A DNA stretch of 45,521 nt from Methanobrevibacter sp. (GCF_017468685.1 NZ_JAFUHT010000003.1:1-45521), one strand, 5' to 3'. Shown: positions 8,044 to 16,777, counted from the stretch's first letter. Notes: generated by a model from the sequence alone, not told the origin. Made by a program: numbers and translations.

Positions 8044-8319
8044 TTAATCACTCTTTTCAATTAAAATTTCTATAATTGAAACGTTTGTTTTTTCATTATT
8101 GAAATTCTCAATTTCTTCAGTAGAAATTTGAATATCAGTAACATCCGCTTCAGGAACAAATCTGTTTCTTACAATTTCAGCAGCGTCGACAGCACGACTA
8201 ATAGCTTTTCCTCTAGCTCTTAAAAGAACACTGTCGGAACCTTCATTAAATTGTGTAACAACTGCTAAAACATAATTCATAACAGGTTTGCTACCTACAA
8301 AAATTGTATTATTCTCCAT
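8044..8319 (-). CDS. albA: Alba DNA/RNA-binding chromatin protein
   Basis: The protein is 91 aa and matches Alba throughout. [17 protein letters not shown] contains the DNA-contacting Lys-Pro loop of helix 1, and [21 protein letters not shown] forms the second helix and its basic surface. VSIIEILIE closes the IF3-C-like fold. Alba dimers coat DNA and RNA in archaea. GGTGA precedes the ATG. The gene converges with the PHP gene, with 7 bases between stop codons. The window also holds a histone gene, so both chromatin proteins are encoded within 18 kb. Confidence 0.93.
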   Translation of the reverse strand: MENNTIFVGSKPVMNYVLAVVTQFNEGSDSVLLRARGKAISRAVDAAEIVRNRFVPEADVTDIQISTEEIENFNNEKTNVSIIEILIEKSD

Positions 8320-8516
8320 ATTTATTTCACCATATAACTTTTAGGTTATCAATGTATATAAAATTTTACATAAAATTTATCAAATATATTTAAACAAAGA
8401 AATAAAAATATTGAATAAAATACAATAGCATATAAATAAAAAAATAAAAAATTAAACAAAAAAAATAAAATAAAAAAATATATAAAAAAATATAGAAATT
8501 ATGAAAAAATTTAAAA

Positions 8517-10046
8517 TTAAGCTCTTTTTATTAATAATAATTTATTCATAGAATCTAAAACTGCTAAAATACTGGCCATAACAATATCCTGATTAGTAGA
8601 CCTACCGGTGGATTTATTACCTTCATCGTCTGAAGTGATAACAAACACTTCTGCCAATGCATCAGTACCTCCAGTAATAGCTTCTAAATTATATTCTTCA
8701 AGATCAATGTCAATAGTATCATGAATCAGATCAGAAATTGCATTTAAAGCTGCATCAACAGGTCCTACACCAGTACTTGCAGTTTCTTTTTCGACACCAT
8801 CAATTTCAAGTTTAACAGTGGCAGTCGGTGAAACATTAGCACCCATTGAAATGCTTAAACCTTTAATAACAATTGGAGTTTCACGAGCTGAAGATATTTC
8901 TGTAATAGCTATCGCAATCAAATCATCATCAGTAACACATTTACCACTATCACCTAATGATTTAATTTCAGCAAAAACCTTATCAAATTGTTCAGAATTC
9001 AAATCAATATGATATTCTTTTAATTTTGATTTAATAGCATTTGCACCTGTGTGTTTTCCAAGAACAATACGTCTTGAATGACCTACCATTTCAGGAGACA
9101 TCGGTTCATAAGTAGATGCATTATTCAAAATACCATGAACATGAATACCTGATTCATGAGCAAATGCATTATCTCCGACAATTGGTTTGCTAACAGGCAT
9201 TTTAACTCCTGTTAAACGACCTACCAAATTAGATAAACTATATAATCTAGTAGTGTCCAGACCTAAATCAACACCGTAAGCGGATTTCAAGCTCATAACC
9301 AATTCCTCCAATGAACAGTTACCAGTTCTCTCACCCAGACCGTTAACAGTAACATGAGCCTGATTGGCACCACATTCAATAGCTGTTAAAGTATTGGCAG
9401 TAGCAAGTCCAAAGTCATTATGGAAATGAACACTGATTGGAGTTTTAAAATTATCTTTAATATCTGTTATCAACTCATGAGTTAAAATTGGAGTCAATAT
9501 GCCTACAGTATCCGGAACATCCAACACATCAGCACCGGCACTAACCGCTTGGTTAAATACTTCAAACAAAAAGTCCCTTTCTGTTCTTGTACCATCTTCT
9601 GCTGAAAATTCAACTGTAAGACCATGATCTTTAGCATATTCAATTCCACTAACAGCGGTATCAATAATTTCGGTTTTACTCATTTTTAACTTATAATCAC
9701 GATGCAAAGGTGAAGTTCCAACAAATGTATGAACATATCCCAAATCTGCATCCAAAACAGCATCAATATCACGTTTTAAAGAACGTGCCAAACCAACCAA
9801 TGTGGAATTTAAATCCAATGCTTTAATTTGTTTTGCAGATTCAATTTCGCCTTGGGATGAAGCCGGAAATCCAACTTCGATTTTATCAACACCTAAATTG
9901 TTCAACTTGGTGGCGATTTGAATTTTTTCGTCTACTGTTAGGGCAACACCCGGTGTCTGTTCACCGTCCCTTAATGTTGTGTCAAAAATATAAATCTTAT
10001 CGGAAAGATTCATATTTTGTTGTTTTAATGTTTCTATATCTTGCAT
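8517..10046 (-). CDS. leuA: 2-isopropylmalate synthase / citramalate synthase family (LeuA)
   Basis: The protein is 509 aa. The HMG-CoA-lyase-like TIM barrel starts with IFDTTLRDGEQTPGV (about 23-37), with acyl-CoA/2-oxoacid site elements SVHFHNDFGLATANT and VNGLGERTGNCSLEE. AFAHESGIHVHGI and VGHSRRIVLGKHTG mark the linker. From about residue 395 a LeuA_dimer regulatory domain follows (VTDDDLIAIAITEIS, ASTGVGPVDAAL), the leucine- or isoleucine-sensing part. It therefore joins acetyl-CoA to 2-oxoisovalerate (leucine) or to pyruvate (isoleucine via citramalate). The choice between LeuA and CimA is not settled, though GADVLDVPDTVG favours LeuA. GGTGA lies upstream of the ATG. Monocistronic. Confidence 0.88.
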   Translation of the reverse strand: MQDIETLKQQNMNLSDKIYIFDTTLRDGEQTPGVALTVDEKIQIATKLNNLGVDKIEVGFPASSQGEIESAKQIKALDLNSTLVGLARSLKRDIDAVLDADLGYVHTFVGTSPLHRDYKLKMSKTEIIDTAVSGIEYAKDHGLTVEFSAEDGTRTERDFLFEVFNQAVSAGADVLDVPDTVGILTPILTHELITDIKDNFKTPISVHFHNDFGLATANTLTAIECGANQAHVTVNGLGERTGNCSLEELVMSLKSAYGVDLGLDTTRLYSLSNLVGRLTGVKMPVSKPIVGDNAFAHESGIHVHGILNNASTYEPMSPEMVGHSRRIVLGKHTGANAIKSKLKEYHIDLNSEQFDKVFAEIKSLGDSGKCVTDDDLIAIAITEISSARETPIVIKGLSISMGANVSPTATVKLEIDGVEKETASTGVGPVDAALNAISDLIHDTIDIDLEEYNLEAITGGTDALAEVFVITSDDEGNKSTGRSTNQDIVMASILAVLDSMNKLLLIKRA

Positions 10047-10105
10047 CGTTTCACCAAAAATATATTTGAAAATTAAAATATTTAAAATTTAAAAAAGTAG
10101 GAAAA

Positions 10106-11311
10106 TTACTTTTTCCTACCTTTAACTTTACGGACAACCACAATTGCCACTATGATTACAATAATCAATACTGCAATTGAGTAAAACATTTGAGTTGAAC
10201 CAGGAACTTCATACTTATTAATATTCAAAGAATATACGTTACCGGAATCGTCACCGAAGAATAAACTATTACCGTTTATTACAGGAGATGAAGTAATAGC
10301 TGAGTTGAACAATATAGTTCCCGGATTATAAGTGAACTCTTCAGCACCCGTATATTTATTTAGGACATATAAGTAGCCGTTATTTGATCCAAAAGCGATT
10401 AAATTATCCTTTAAAGCTGCAGTTGACTGGATCTTGTCTCCAGTTGAATGACTCCATTTGATTGTTCCGTCACGAATGTCAAGGCATGTGAAATTTCCTT
10501 CATCTGAACCTATATATACATTGTTGTCATGCTCATCAACAGTCGGGGAGGAAATAACCTTATTTTTTAAGTCTTCCTTCCAAACTACATCCCCATTTGA
10601 TTTGTTTAAACAGTAAATACTGCCATCACTGGAACCAAATATGATAGTTTTATTTACATATGCTGGAGAAGATAGAATTTCATCACCAACAGTGAATTCC
10701 CAGTTTTTGGATTTGTCAGTGCCAATACTGTACATTTTTCCGTCACTAGACCCAATGTAGATTGTATCATCAACTGCAATCGGTGAAGTTTTAAGTTCAT
10801 CACCTAATTTTTTGTTGAATTTGAGTTTACCGTCATCATTTACACCATATAAATGGCCGTCATCACTTCCGAAATAAATTACATCCTTGTAGTAACATGG
10901 AGTTGATTCTACATTGTCACAATCATAATCCCAGATGACTTTGTGGGAATTTATGTTAACTGCCTTAAGACCGTCTTCAGTACCTATATATAATTTGTTT
11001 TTATGCACTATAGGTGAAGAGCTTGAAGTTGTTTCCAAATCCAAATCCCATTCTTCTTCACCTGTTTCCATATCAATGGCTTTTAGGATACCATTTTCAG
11101 ATACTACGAAAAGATAATCCCCATATATTGCAGGAGATGCATGAACAGGAGATTCCATATTAAAAGTCCAAAGATTTGTTACAAAATCTGAACTTTCCTC
11201 TCTGTATCCATTATGATCGATTCCACCTGCAAAAGAATTCCAATTTGCTGCAGCAACTGGAGATAAACATAAAAGACCAATGATTAATATAATTAATAGA
11301 TTTTTATTCAT
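10106..11311 (-). CDS. exported PQQ-like beta-propeller protein with C-terminal membrane anchor
   Basis: The protein is 401 aa. Residues 1-22 form a signal peptide (NLLIILIIGLLCLSPVAAA). About eight propeller repeats follow, with words such as GSDDGHLYGVN, GSSDGKMYSIG, GSSDGSIYCLN and GSNNGYLYVLN, spaced ~38-40 residues and typical of PQQ/YVTN blades. A transmembrane helix (MFYSIAVLIIVIIVAIVVV) and a basic tail VRKVKGRKK anchor it at the C-terminus, so the propeller faces outward. GGAGG precedes the ATG. It starts 11 bp after the ABC permease and is probably the last gene of the PadR-ABC operon, where it might act as a surface binding or sensing partner of the exporter. Cofactor binding is not implied. 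Confidence 0.85.
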   Translation of the reverse strand: MNKNLLIILIIGLLCLSPVAAANWNSFAGGIDHNGYREESSDFVTNLWTFNMESPVHASPAIYGDYLFVVSENGILKAIDMETGEEEWDLDLETTSSSSPIVHKNKLYIGTEDGLKAVNINSHKVIWDYDCDNVESTPCYYKDVIYFGSDDGHLYGVNDDGKLKFNKKLGDELKTSPIAVDDTIYIGSSDGKMYSIGTDKSKNWEFTVGDEILSSPAYVNKTIIFGSSDGSIYCLNKSNGDVVWKEDLKNKVISSPTVDEHDNNVYIGSDEGNFTCLDIRDGTIKWSHSTGDKIQSTAALKDNLIAFGSNNGYLYVLNKYTGAEEFTYNPGTILFNSAITSSPVINGNSLFFGDDSGNVYSLNINKYEVPGSTQMFYSIAVLIIVIIVAIVVVRKVKGRKK

Positions 11312-11322
11312 ATTTAAACCTC

Positions 11323-12477
11323 CTATACATCTCTGTTAAATCGTTTTACACCTAATATAAAGAACAATGCTGCAAAAGCGATTAGTATAACTAAATCCAT
11401 CCATACATCACCAAGAGTTTGACCTTTAAGCATTACTCCCCTCATTGCATCATTTAAGTATGTGAGTGGAAAAATATAAGCCAGTTTTTGTAAAATCCAC
11501 GGCATTGTTTCAATCGGATAAAACACTCCTGATACAAACATCATAGGCATTGAAAACGGCATGACAATTTGGGCGTAATCCTCCTGAGTAGAGGTTCTTG
11601 CTGAGAAAAATATTCCAAATGAAACAAAACACAATGCTCCAATTACAAGAACAATAAATGTCTGCAGTATTCCACCTTTAATACTGACGTTGAATAGCAG
11701 AATAGCCATTACAATCAATATCAATGCACGAACCAATTCAATTAAAAGCTTTGCGGCAATCTTACCACCGATTACAGTGGAAACAGATGTCGGTGTCATG
11801 AACAATCTTGCAAGCTCTCCTGTTTCACGTTCACCAGCAATTGTTGCGCCCATACCCATCATACAGCTGAACATTATTGTCATTCCTAAAACTGCAGGAA
11901 CCAAAAAGTCGATGTATTTGATATTACCGTAAATTCTGTTGATATGCAAGCTTACATCGTCCTTGAAGTTATTTAAGGAATGTATAATTGAAGGTTCAAT
12001 TTCAGCATCTTTAGTTGAAACGCTAGTTTGAGAAGCCACAACATTAGACAATCTATAAAAAATTCCCTGAGTAGAAGATTCGAGAATCTGGGAAGCCATC
12101 TGATCTGATGAATCCAAATAAAGAATAACCGATTTTTGCTGTGCCGAATCCTTATCATAATCTGACGGCAGTATTATAGCCGCCTTGACTTCACCTGATT
12201 CAACACGCTCCTTTCCCTCATCAATATCATCAATTACCTCAACAACATGATAGGTTTCAGTATCCTTAATGGTATCCAATGTAAGGTCTGTTAAATCACC
12301 ATGGGATTGGGAAACAACCAGTATCGGCAAGTCAGTCATTTCTCCACCCATTCCATAACCAAATAGCAAAATCATAATTATTGGAAATGCAATAATGGAA
12401 ACCAAACGTCCTGGATGTCTTTTAAGTGAAATTAATTCCTTTTTAATCATCCACCAAAACTTATTAAGCTCTAGCAT
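11323..12477 (-). CDS. ABC-2 type exporter permease
   Basis: The frame extends to 12519, but GAGGTGG at 12484-12490 points to the ATG at 12477, giving MLELNKFWWMIKKEL and overlapping the ATPase gene by 14 bases. The ~384-aa product has an N-terminal helix, a large extracytoplasmic domain (about 40-180) and five to six helices. GERETGELARLFMTP, in the intracellular coupling region, is diagnostic of ABC-2 permeases, and PFSMPMMFVSGVFYPIETMP is the conserved late segment. It is expected to pair with the neighbouring ATPase to export a drug, lipid or peptide; the substrate is unknown. Confidence 0.9.
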   Translation of the reverse strand: MLELNKFWWMIKKELISLKRHPGRLVSIIAFPIIMILLFGYGMGGEMTDLPILVVSQSHGDLTDLTLDTIKDTETYHVVEVIDDIDEGKERVESGEVKAAIILPSDYDKDSAQQKSVILYLDSSDQMASQILESSTQGIFYRLSNVVASQTSVSTKDAEIEPSIIHSLNNFKDDVSLHINRIYGNIKYIDFLVPAVLGMTIMFSCMMGMGATIAGERETGELARLFMTPTSVSTVIGGKIAAKLLIELVRALILIVMAILLFNVSIKGGILQTFIVLVIGALCFVSFGIFFSARTSTQEDYAQIVMPFSMPMMFVSGVFYPIETMPWILQKLAYIFPLTYLNDAMRGVMLKGQTLGDVWMDLVILIAFAALFFILGVKRFNRDV

Positions 12478-13507
12478 CTTCATCCACCTCTGCTGTTGCT
12501 TTAATAAATACATCTTCAAGTGAAGGCTCTTCTGTGGAAATAGATTTAATTACACCACCGGATGAAATCACATCATTTAAAATATCATGAACTGCCAAAT
12601 CATCAAATGCATCAATTCGTAAATTTATACGACCATTGCGAGCAATTTCAAAGTCTTTGATGTTTTCGTTATTTTCAATTTTTGAAATGATATTTTCATC
12701 CTGATTTTTAAGAAGGAATGACATTTTTCTTAAGCTGAGATTTTTAAGCTCGTCGAGTTTTGAATCGTCATTTTCTTCATGAACTTTAGATAATGCATCA
12801 GTTAGTTCTTTTTTATTCTCCTCCAAAAGAGTGTCTTTAAGGCCCTGTGGTGTATCATATGCCACAAGATTACCTGTATTTATGATTCCTACATTATCAC
12901 AGAGCATGTCCACTTCATGCATGTCATGAGAACATAAAATAATGGTATGGCCATTGTCATTCAGTTCACGAATCAAATCCCACAATGTGCGTTTTGTGGT
13001 CGGATCAAGACCAATGGTAGGTTCATCCAAAAACAGAATATCCGGTCTGTGAACCAAACTGGCTACAAGTGAAGCCTTTTGTTTTTGGCCTCCTGAAAGC
13101 TGACCAACACGCTTGTCTCTTGCATATTCAATATCAACCAATTCCATTAAATCTTCAATACGGGAATCCCTCTCATCCTTAGGAATGCCATAATAGTCAG
13201 CACACATTTGTGAGTTTTCCATTACTGTCAAATCCTTATATAAACTGACCTGTTGGGGAACCATTCCAAGGAGGTTTCTTACCTCATCAGGATTTTTGGT
13301 AACATCATATCCGCCAACAGTAGCTTTTCCTGAAGTAGGCTGTATCAAACAGGTCAACATTTTAATTGTTGTAGTTTTGCCCGCTCCATTTGGACCTAAC
13401 ATTCCAAATATAGTTTTATCAGGAATTTCCAAATTAAGAGAATTAACAGCAGTGAAGTTATTGTTGTAAACCTTTGTAAGGTTTTCGGTTTCAATTGCGT
13501 TTTTCAT
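12464..13507 (-). CDS. ABC exporter ATP-binding subunit
   Basis: The protein is 347 aa. Walker A GPNGAGKT is at 38-45, the signature LSGGQKQKASL at ~140, and Walker B ILFLDEPTIGLDP just after, followed by the switch His in ILCSHDMHE. After the nucleotide-binding domain comes a ~120-residue C-terminal extension ending LEDVFIKATAE, which is the DUF4162 type common in drug/antibiotic exporters. The start overlaps the padR gene by 17 bases and the end overlaps the permease, so all are translationally coupled. Confidence 0.93.
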   Translation of the reverse strand: MKNAIETENLTKVYNNNFTAVNSLNLEIPDKTIFGMLGPNGAGKTTTIKMLTCLIQPTSGKATVGGYDVTKNPDEVRNLLGMVPQQVSLYKDLTVMENSQMCADYYGIPKDERDSRIEDLMELVDIEYARDKRVGQLSGGQKQKASLVASLVHRPDILFLDEPTIGLDPTTKRTLWDLIRELNDNGHTIILCSHDMHEVDMLCDNVGIINTGNLVAYDTPQGLKDTLLEENKKELTDALSKVHEENDDSKLDELKNLSLRKMSFLLKNQDENIISKIENNENIKDFEIARNGRINLRIDAFDDLAVHDILNDVISSGGVIKSISTEEPSLEDVFIKATAEVDEDARA

Positions 13508-13907
13508 TGTTAATCTCCTTACCGGTCATATCTTCAAAAAATTCTTGCCATGATGGATTTGATAAATTAATGGTCATTTGTCTTTTAATTTTTTCCAAAA
13601 CTTTTAATCCATCATCAGTTATTGAATAATATTTGACCCTTTTGTTATTTTCATTAATTTTCCACTCCCCAGCAATCAATCCGCTATTTTCCATTGCAGA
13701 CAAAATCGGATATATCTTACTGGAGTTGATTGTCATGTCACATTCAGCATCTTCAAAGTTAAAAAATTTATCTATTCTCTTCATGATTCCATAACCATGA
13801 ATAGTTTCCTTTGAAATAATCCATAAGATTAAATTATGAGTCACTCCATTAAGAAAATGTTTTATTAACTTTTTAGGTACTCTATTAATATCTTTCTCTT
13901 CTGTCAT
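13491..13907 (-). CDS. PadR-family transcriptional regulator
   Basis: The protein is 138 aa. A winged helix-turn-helix of PadR type is recognisable: LILWIISKETIHGYGIMKRIDKFFNFE, then SSKIYPILSAMENSGLIAGEW, then KRVKYYSITDDGLKVLEKIK. PadR proteins usually repress an adjacent transporter operon and are released by a ligand. Here the gene is first in an operon with the ABC exporter, fitting autoregulation. GGTGA lies just before the ATG. The 14-bp palindrome at 13928-13941 is a candidate operator. Confidence 0.9.
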   Translation of the reverse strand: MTEEKDINRVPKKLIKHFLNGVTHNLILWIISKETIHGYGIMKRIDKFFNFEDAECDMTINSSKIYPILSAMENSGLIAGEWKINENNKRVKYYSITDDGLKVLEKIKRQMTINLSNPSWQEFFEDMTGKEINNEKRN

Positions 13908-13927
13908 ATTTCACCATATGTCAAAAT

Positions 13928-13941
13928 TTAATATATATTAA
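13928..13941. promoter_or_regulatory. 14-bp palindrome in padR promoter
   Basis: TTAATATATATTAA is perfectly self-complementary and lies 21-34 bp upstream of the padR start, where the TATA box should be, in a divergent promoter region. It may be the TATA element, a PadR operator, or both. Being pure A/T it has weak information content. Confidence 0.35.
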
Positions 13942-13974
13942 CATTTATTATATGGGCACTACTAATATATAAAT

Positions 13975-14688
13975 ATGAAATTAGGTTTTACTACACTGGC
14001 GCTATTCATGGAACCGACAGAAAAAATCGTCAATCTCGCAAAAAAACATGAATTTGAAATAATAGAAATACTTGCAGAAGATCCAGCATATGAAAAAGAC
14101 AACACTCCATTTATTGACTGTGGCCTTGACATCCGCATGCATGCAGCAACAGTTGACATTAACATTGCAAGCATTAACAAGGGAATTAGAGCTGAAAGTG
14201 TTCGGCAAATGATTTACTGCGGACAGTATGCCGAAAAAATTGGTGCAAAAACAATAACCGTACATCCTGGAATAATTGGCCGAAACGAACCACACCTTAG
14301 AAAATGGGCACTAGAAATGTCAATTGAAAGTGTTGGAGAGATAATCGACAACACCAATGTTGAAATCTCAGTTGAAAACATGCCTGTGAGAGAGAAATTT
14401 TTAGGAAACACAGTTGAAGAAATAGAGATGATTCAGGAAGCAACAGGATGTTCACTGACAATTGATACAGGTCATGGAAATACCTGCGGAAACCTTGAAG
14501 AGATGCTTTCCTTAAAAAACATTAGCTATTGCCACTTAAATGACAATGATGGGTTTAAAGATTCACATATTCCGATAGGTGACGGAACACTTGACCTAAA
14601 TCTACTTAAAAAGATTGATACGGCCATTATTGAGCTGAATAACTTCGACAATATCCTGAAAAGCAAAGAAGTAATCGATAACTTATAA
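13975..14688 (+). CDS. sugar phosphate isomerase/epimerase-like TIM barrel
   Basis: The protein is 237 aa of the xylose-isomerase-like/AP-endonuclease-2 barrel type. Metal-site strands are visible: ISVENMPVREKF, LTIDTGHGNTCGN, SYCHLNDNDGFKDSHIPIGDGTLD (HxN...H, then GDG). Family members isomerise or epimerise sugars or cleave abasic DNA; the small size and GDGTLD ending favour a sugar enzyme. The real substrate is unknown. A TATA-like element (TTTATTATA, ~13944-13952) lies ~25 bp upstream of the ATG, so the mRNA may be leaderless. It diverges from padR. Confidence 0.8.
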   Translation: MKLGFTTLALFMEPTEKIVNLAKKHEFEIIEILAEDPAYEKDNTPFIDCGLDIRMHAATVDINIASINKGIRAESVRQMIYCGQYAEKIGAKTITVHPGIIGRNEPHLRKWALEMSIESVGEIIDNTNVEISVENMPVREKFLGNTVEEIEMIQEATGCSLTIDTGHGNTCGNLEEMLSLKNISYCHLNDNDGFKDSHIPIGDGTLDLNLLKKIDTAIIELNNFDNILKSKEVIDNL

Positions 14689-14766
14689 CTTATTATTATT
14701 TTTTTAGAAGTTATTAGTTATAAGTTATAAGTTTTAATAAAAAAATTTAGTTATAAGTTATAAGTG
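14679..14766. repeat. second AAGTTA/TAACTT cluster
   Basis: Half-sites identical to those beside parA recur here: TAACTT at 14679 and 14686, AAGTTA at 14708, 14722 and 14755, embedded in TTATAAGTTATAAGT repeated twice. The cluster starts in the last codons of the isomerase gene and fills the gap to the convergent HAD gene. It could be a satellite partition-type site or simply a bidirectional terminator-like sequence. Confidence 0.45.
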
Positions 14767-14788
14767 ATAAGGAAAAATAAAAAAATAA

Positions 14789-15583
14789 TTAAAAGTCAAT
14801 CATAGTGACTTCAAAGATATCCTCAATTATATGGTCGGTCTTGTCCATCATCTTAGGAGAGACTTCTTCCTGCTGTTCTATGGTCAATACACTGACATCA
14901 GCCTTTTTAAAAGCAAGAATATCATTTAAACCATCTCCAACCATCATGACCTTATAGCCAGCATCCTTTAGGATAGATACTACTTCACATTTGCCACGTG
15001 TTGAAACGGTACCATAGGCATTGTCTTCAGGTACATCCAGCATGTTGGCCAACCTGTTGATGGCTCCCTTTCTGTCTCCTGAAGCGATAAATATTTCAAT
15101 TCCACGGGATTTAAGGGTTTCAACTGTCTCAAAAACCTTTGGGAAAAATTTGCCTGCAGAAGTGATAGTGTAAGCAACAACCCCCAAATCCATATCAACA
15201 ATCAGTGCAGAACCATTGCAAAGCTCCATATGAGGAATCTTTTCACGAAGAATATCAAAACCGTCAGTTATATCAGCAATAGTTGAGGAACTTTCATTAT
15301 CAAGAATCTCCTTGACTTCAGCCTTTGAAACCTGCTTGGTTGAAAAGCTGACATCAAAATCGATATTATATTCGTTGATGACATCTGAAATTAAAGTGTT
15401 TTGATCTAATTCTAATAACTTATTGGTGTTAAACTGTAAAACAACCAATGCCAGGGCATCTGCCTGGTCGATTAAATCAAGTGAATTGATATCTGTGAAT
15501 ATATTGCCGTTCAATACATCCTTAATAACACGGTATCTTTCAATTAATGTTCCTGAGTTATCAAATACTACAGCTTTTTTCAT
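14789..15583 (-). CDS. HAD phosphatase, soluble P-type-ATPase-like
   Basis: The protein is 264 aa. Motif I is VVFDNSGTL, with Ser where most HAD phosphatases have the second Asp, resembling the DKTGT loop of P-type ATPases. IFIASGDRKGAINRLA and VMMVGDGLNDILAFKKADVSV match the P-domain hinge (GDGxND). The overall pattern, including VVFD-SGTL, RVIKD, NGSALIVDMDLGVVAYTI and ASGDRKG, resembles from memory the MJ0968 'soluble P-type ATPase' phosphatase of Methanocaldococcus. There are no transport helices. GGAGA precedes the ATG, which lies 13 bp after the 96-aa gene of the JAMM operon, so it may be co-transcribed with it. Confidence 0.85.
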   Translation of the reverse strand: MKKAVVFDNSGTLIERYRVIKDVLNGNIFTDINSLDLIDQADALALVVLQFNTNKLLELDQNTLISDVINEYNIDFDVSFSTKQVSKAEVKEILDNESSSTIADITDGFDILREKIPHMELCNGSALIVDMDLGVVAYTITSAGKFFPKVFETVETLKSRGIEIFIASGDRKGAINRLANMLDVPEDNAYGTVSTRGKCEVVSILKDAGYKVMMVGDGLNDILAFKKADVSVLTIEQQEEVSPKMMDKTDHIIEDIFEVTMIDF

Positions 15584-15596
15584 ATTATCTCCATAC

Positions 15597-15887
15597 TTAC
15601 ATAAAACTCAAATTTAAACCTTCAGGAGTAAAATAATTAAAATCCAAATCTTTAATTTTACCATCTAACCAATCAAAATAAATTTGTTTTAAATTAGGAG
15701 TCCTTAACTCAACTTTTTGTTTATATTCTAAAAAATTATCATACTCTTTTGGATAAATTTTTTTAATATGTTTTTCATAAGATATTCTATCCTTAATAGA
15801 TTTTTTTTCTTTTCTATAAGAAAGAATGAGAATTTCAACTACATTAATAGTGAATTCATCATCAAAAGATTTTAATTCATTAAACAT
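15597..15887 (-). CDS. 96-aa protein of unknown function in JAMM operon
   Basis: This small, soluble protein is rich in Lys, Glu and aromatic residues (KEKKSIKDRISYEKHIKKIYPKEYD is the basic middle section; only its character matters). It has no recognisable motif, signal peptide or membrane helix. It starts 11 bp after the JAMM gene stop with a GGAGA-type Shine-Dalgarno. Tight linkage to the JAMM gene suggests a functional partner, possibly a substrate, adaptor or inhibitor. No family assignment. Confidence 0.6.
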   Translation of the reverse strand: MFNELKSFDDEFTINVVEILILSYRKEKKSIKDRISYEKHIKKIYPKEYDNFLEYKQKVELRTPNLKQIYFDWLDGKIKDLDFNYFTPEGLNLSFM

Positions 15888-15898
15888 ATAAACATCTC

Positions 15899-16444
15899 CT
15901 ATATTTTTATATAAATTAAATATACATTAAACTTTTCCATTCTATAGTTAAATTCAACAACAAATTTTTCAATATTGAGTGAAATATATCTATTGAAAAG
16001 TATTTCTCTTTGTTTTTTCAATTCGTCACCTTCATAATCATTTTCTAAACTTTCAATATTGTTAAATTCATCATTGGAAAAACAAAAGTTTAGATATACT
16101 TCAAACAATTTAAATTCGTTAATCAATTGTTGAAAACCTTCTAAATCATTGTCCTTAACGATGATACCAATAATATTATCTGAAGTAATTACAGTGAATT
16201 TAAGTTTAGGGAGAATGGAATTATTGAAATCTGTGCTTGATGGTAAAATAGCACCTCCAAAATGATTATGAAATGTAGCTAAAACATTACCTAATTTATA
16301 TTCATCTTTAACAAACTCAGGAACAAAAACTTTCCTATCAGTTCCTTCAATCAAATCAGCAATGATATCATAATCATTATTTAAAACTGTTAAATATTCA
16401 TTGTCTGATTCAAAAGTATTTAAGCAGTGATATATGGCAATCAA
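15899..16444 (-). CDS. JAMM/MPN+-like metalloprotease domain protein
   Basis: The 181-aa protein starts at a TTG with GGAGG four bases upstream. Residues 59-72 read HNHFGGAILPSSTD, an exact H-x-H-x7-S-x2-D JAMM motif (His59, His61, Ser69, Asp72) that holds the catalytic zinc in JAB/MPN+ isopeptidases. It is preceded by a hydrophobic strand (GNVLATF) and followed by LKFTVITSDNIIGIIVK, as expected for the MPN fold. The catalytic Glu that should lie upstream could be Glu33 or Glu43. The C-terminal ~80 residues are helical and unassigned. JAMM proteins remove ubiquitin-like or peptide tails, or act in defence operons; here the role is unknown. It overlaps the 58-aa gene upstream by 3-4 bases. Confidence 0.65.
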   Translation of the reverse strand: MIAIYHCLNTFESDNEYLTVLNNDYDIIADLIEGTDRKVFVPEFVKDEYKLGNVLATFHNHFGGAILPSSTDFNNSILPKLKFTVITSDNIIGIIVKDNDLEGFQQLINEFKLFEVYLNFCFSNDEFNNIESLENDYEGDELKKQREILFNRYISLNIEKFVVEFNYRMEKFNVYLIYIKI

Positions 16445-16617
16445 ATTACCTCCTTTAATTCTGGATGGTTTTCAATAGCTTTTTTGAACAACTCGATATT
16501 ATCATTCAATTTATCATCATCTAAGATTTCATCAAAATCAAAATTTTCAAGTGGATTTAATTTTTCAAAGCCAAATAAATTTTGAAATTTCAAGCGAATT
16601 TTATCAAATAAAAACAT
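16441..16617 (-). CDS. 58-aa acidic protein, first gene of JAMM operon
   Basis: An ATG at 16617 opens a 58-codon frame (MFLFDKIRLKFQNLFGFEKL...HPELKEVI) ending in a TGA at 16443-16441. The stop overlaps the TTG start of the JAMM gene (TTGA), which is strong evidence that it is translated. AGAGG lies about 7 bases upstream of the ATG. It has an amphipathic N-terminus (LFDKIRLKFQNLFGF) and an acidic middle (DFDEILDDDKLND). No family is recognised. It could be a substrate, a regulator or an antitoxin-like partner of the JAMM protein. Confidence 0.6.
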   Translation of the reverse strand: MFLFDKIRLKFQNLFGFEKLNPLENFDFDEILDDDKLNDNIELFKKAIENHPELKEVI

Positions 16618-16769
16618 AATATGCCTCTTAATTCTAATTAAATCAAATAAACAAATTAAATTAGTATTTTAAAATATATAAATTAGTAAGTTATAAATTA
16701 AAGCAATATTATAAGAGTAAATCAATATTGTATTGTCAAAGAAAATTTTAACACTAAAAAAACAACCCT

Positions 16770-16777
16770 TTATAAAC
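16770..16777 (+). promoter_or_regulatory. gatA TATA box
   Basis: TTTATAAA preceded by AACCC lies ~50 bp upstream of the gatA ATG. This would start transcription near 16800 and leave a short leader carrying AAGGTG (about 16820). Confidence 0.45.

Noticed and set aside
12478-12519. 14-codon upstream start of the ABC permease
   Set aside because: The region is the end of the ATPase gene and includes the GAGGTGG ribosome binding site. ATG 12477 is better placed.
13928-13941. A/T-only palindrome as a definite PadR operator
   Set aside because: Such palindromes are common by chance in this composition and coincide with the TATA position. It is listed only as a weak candidate.
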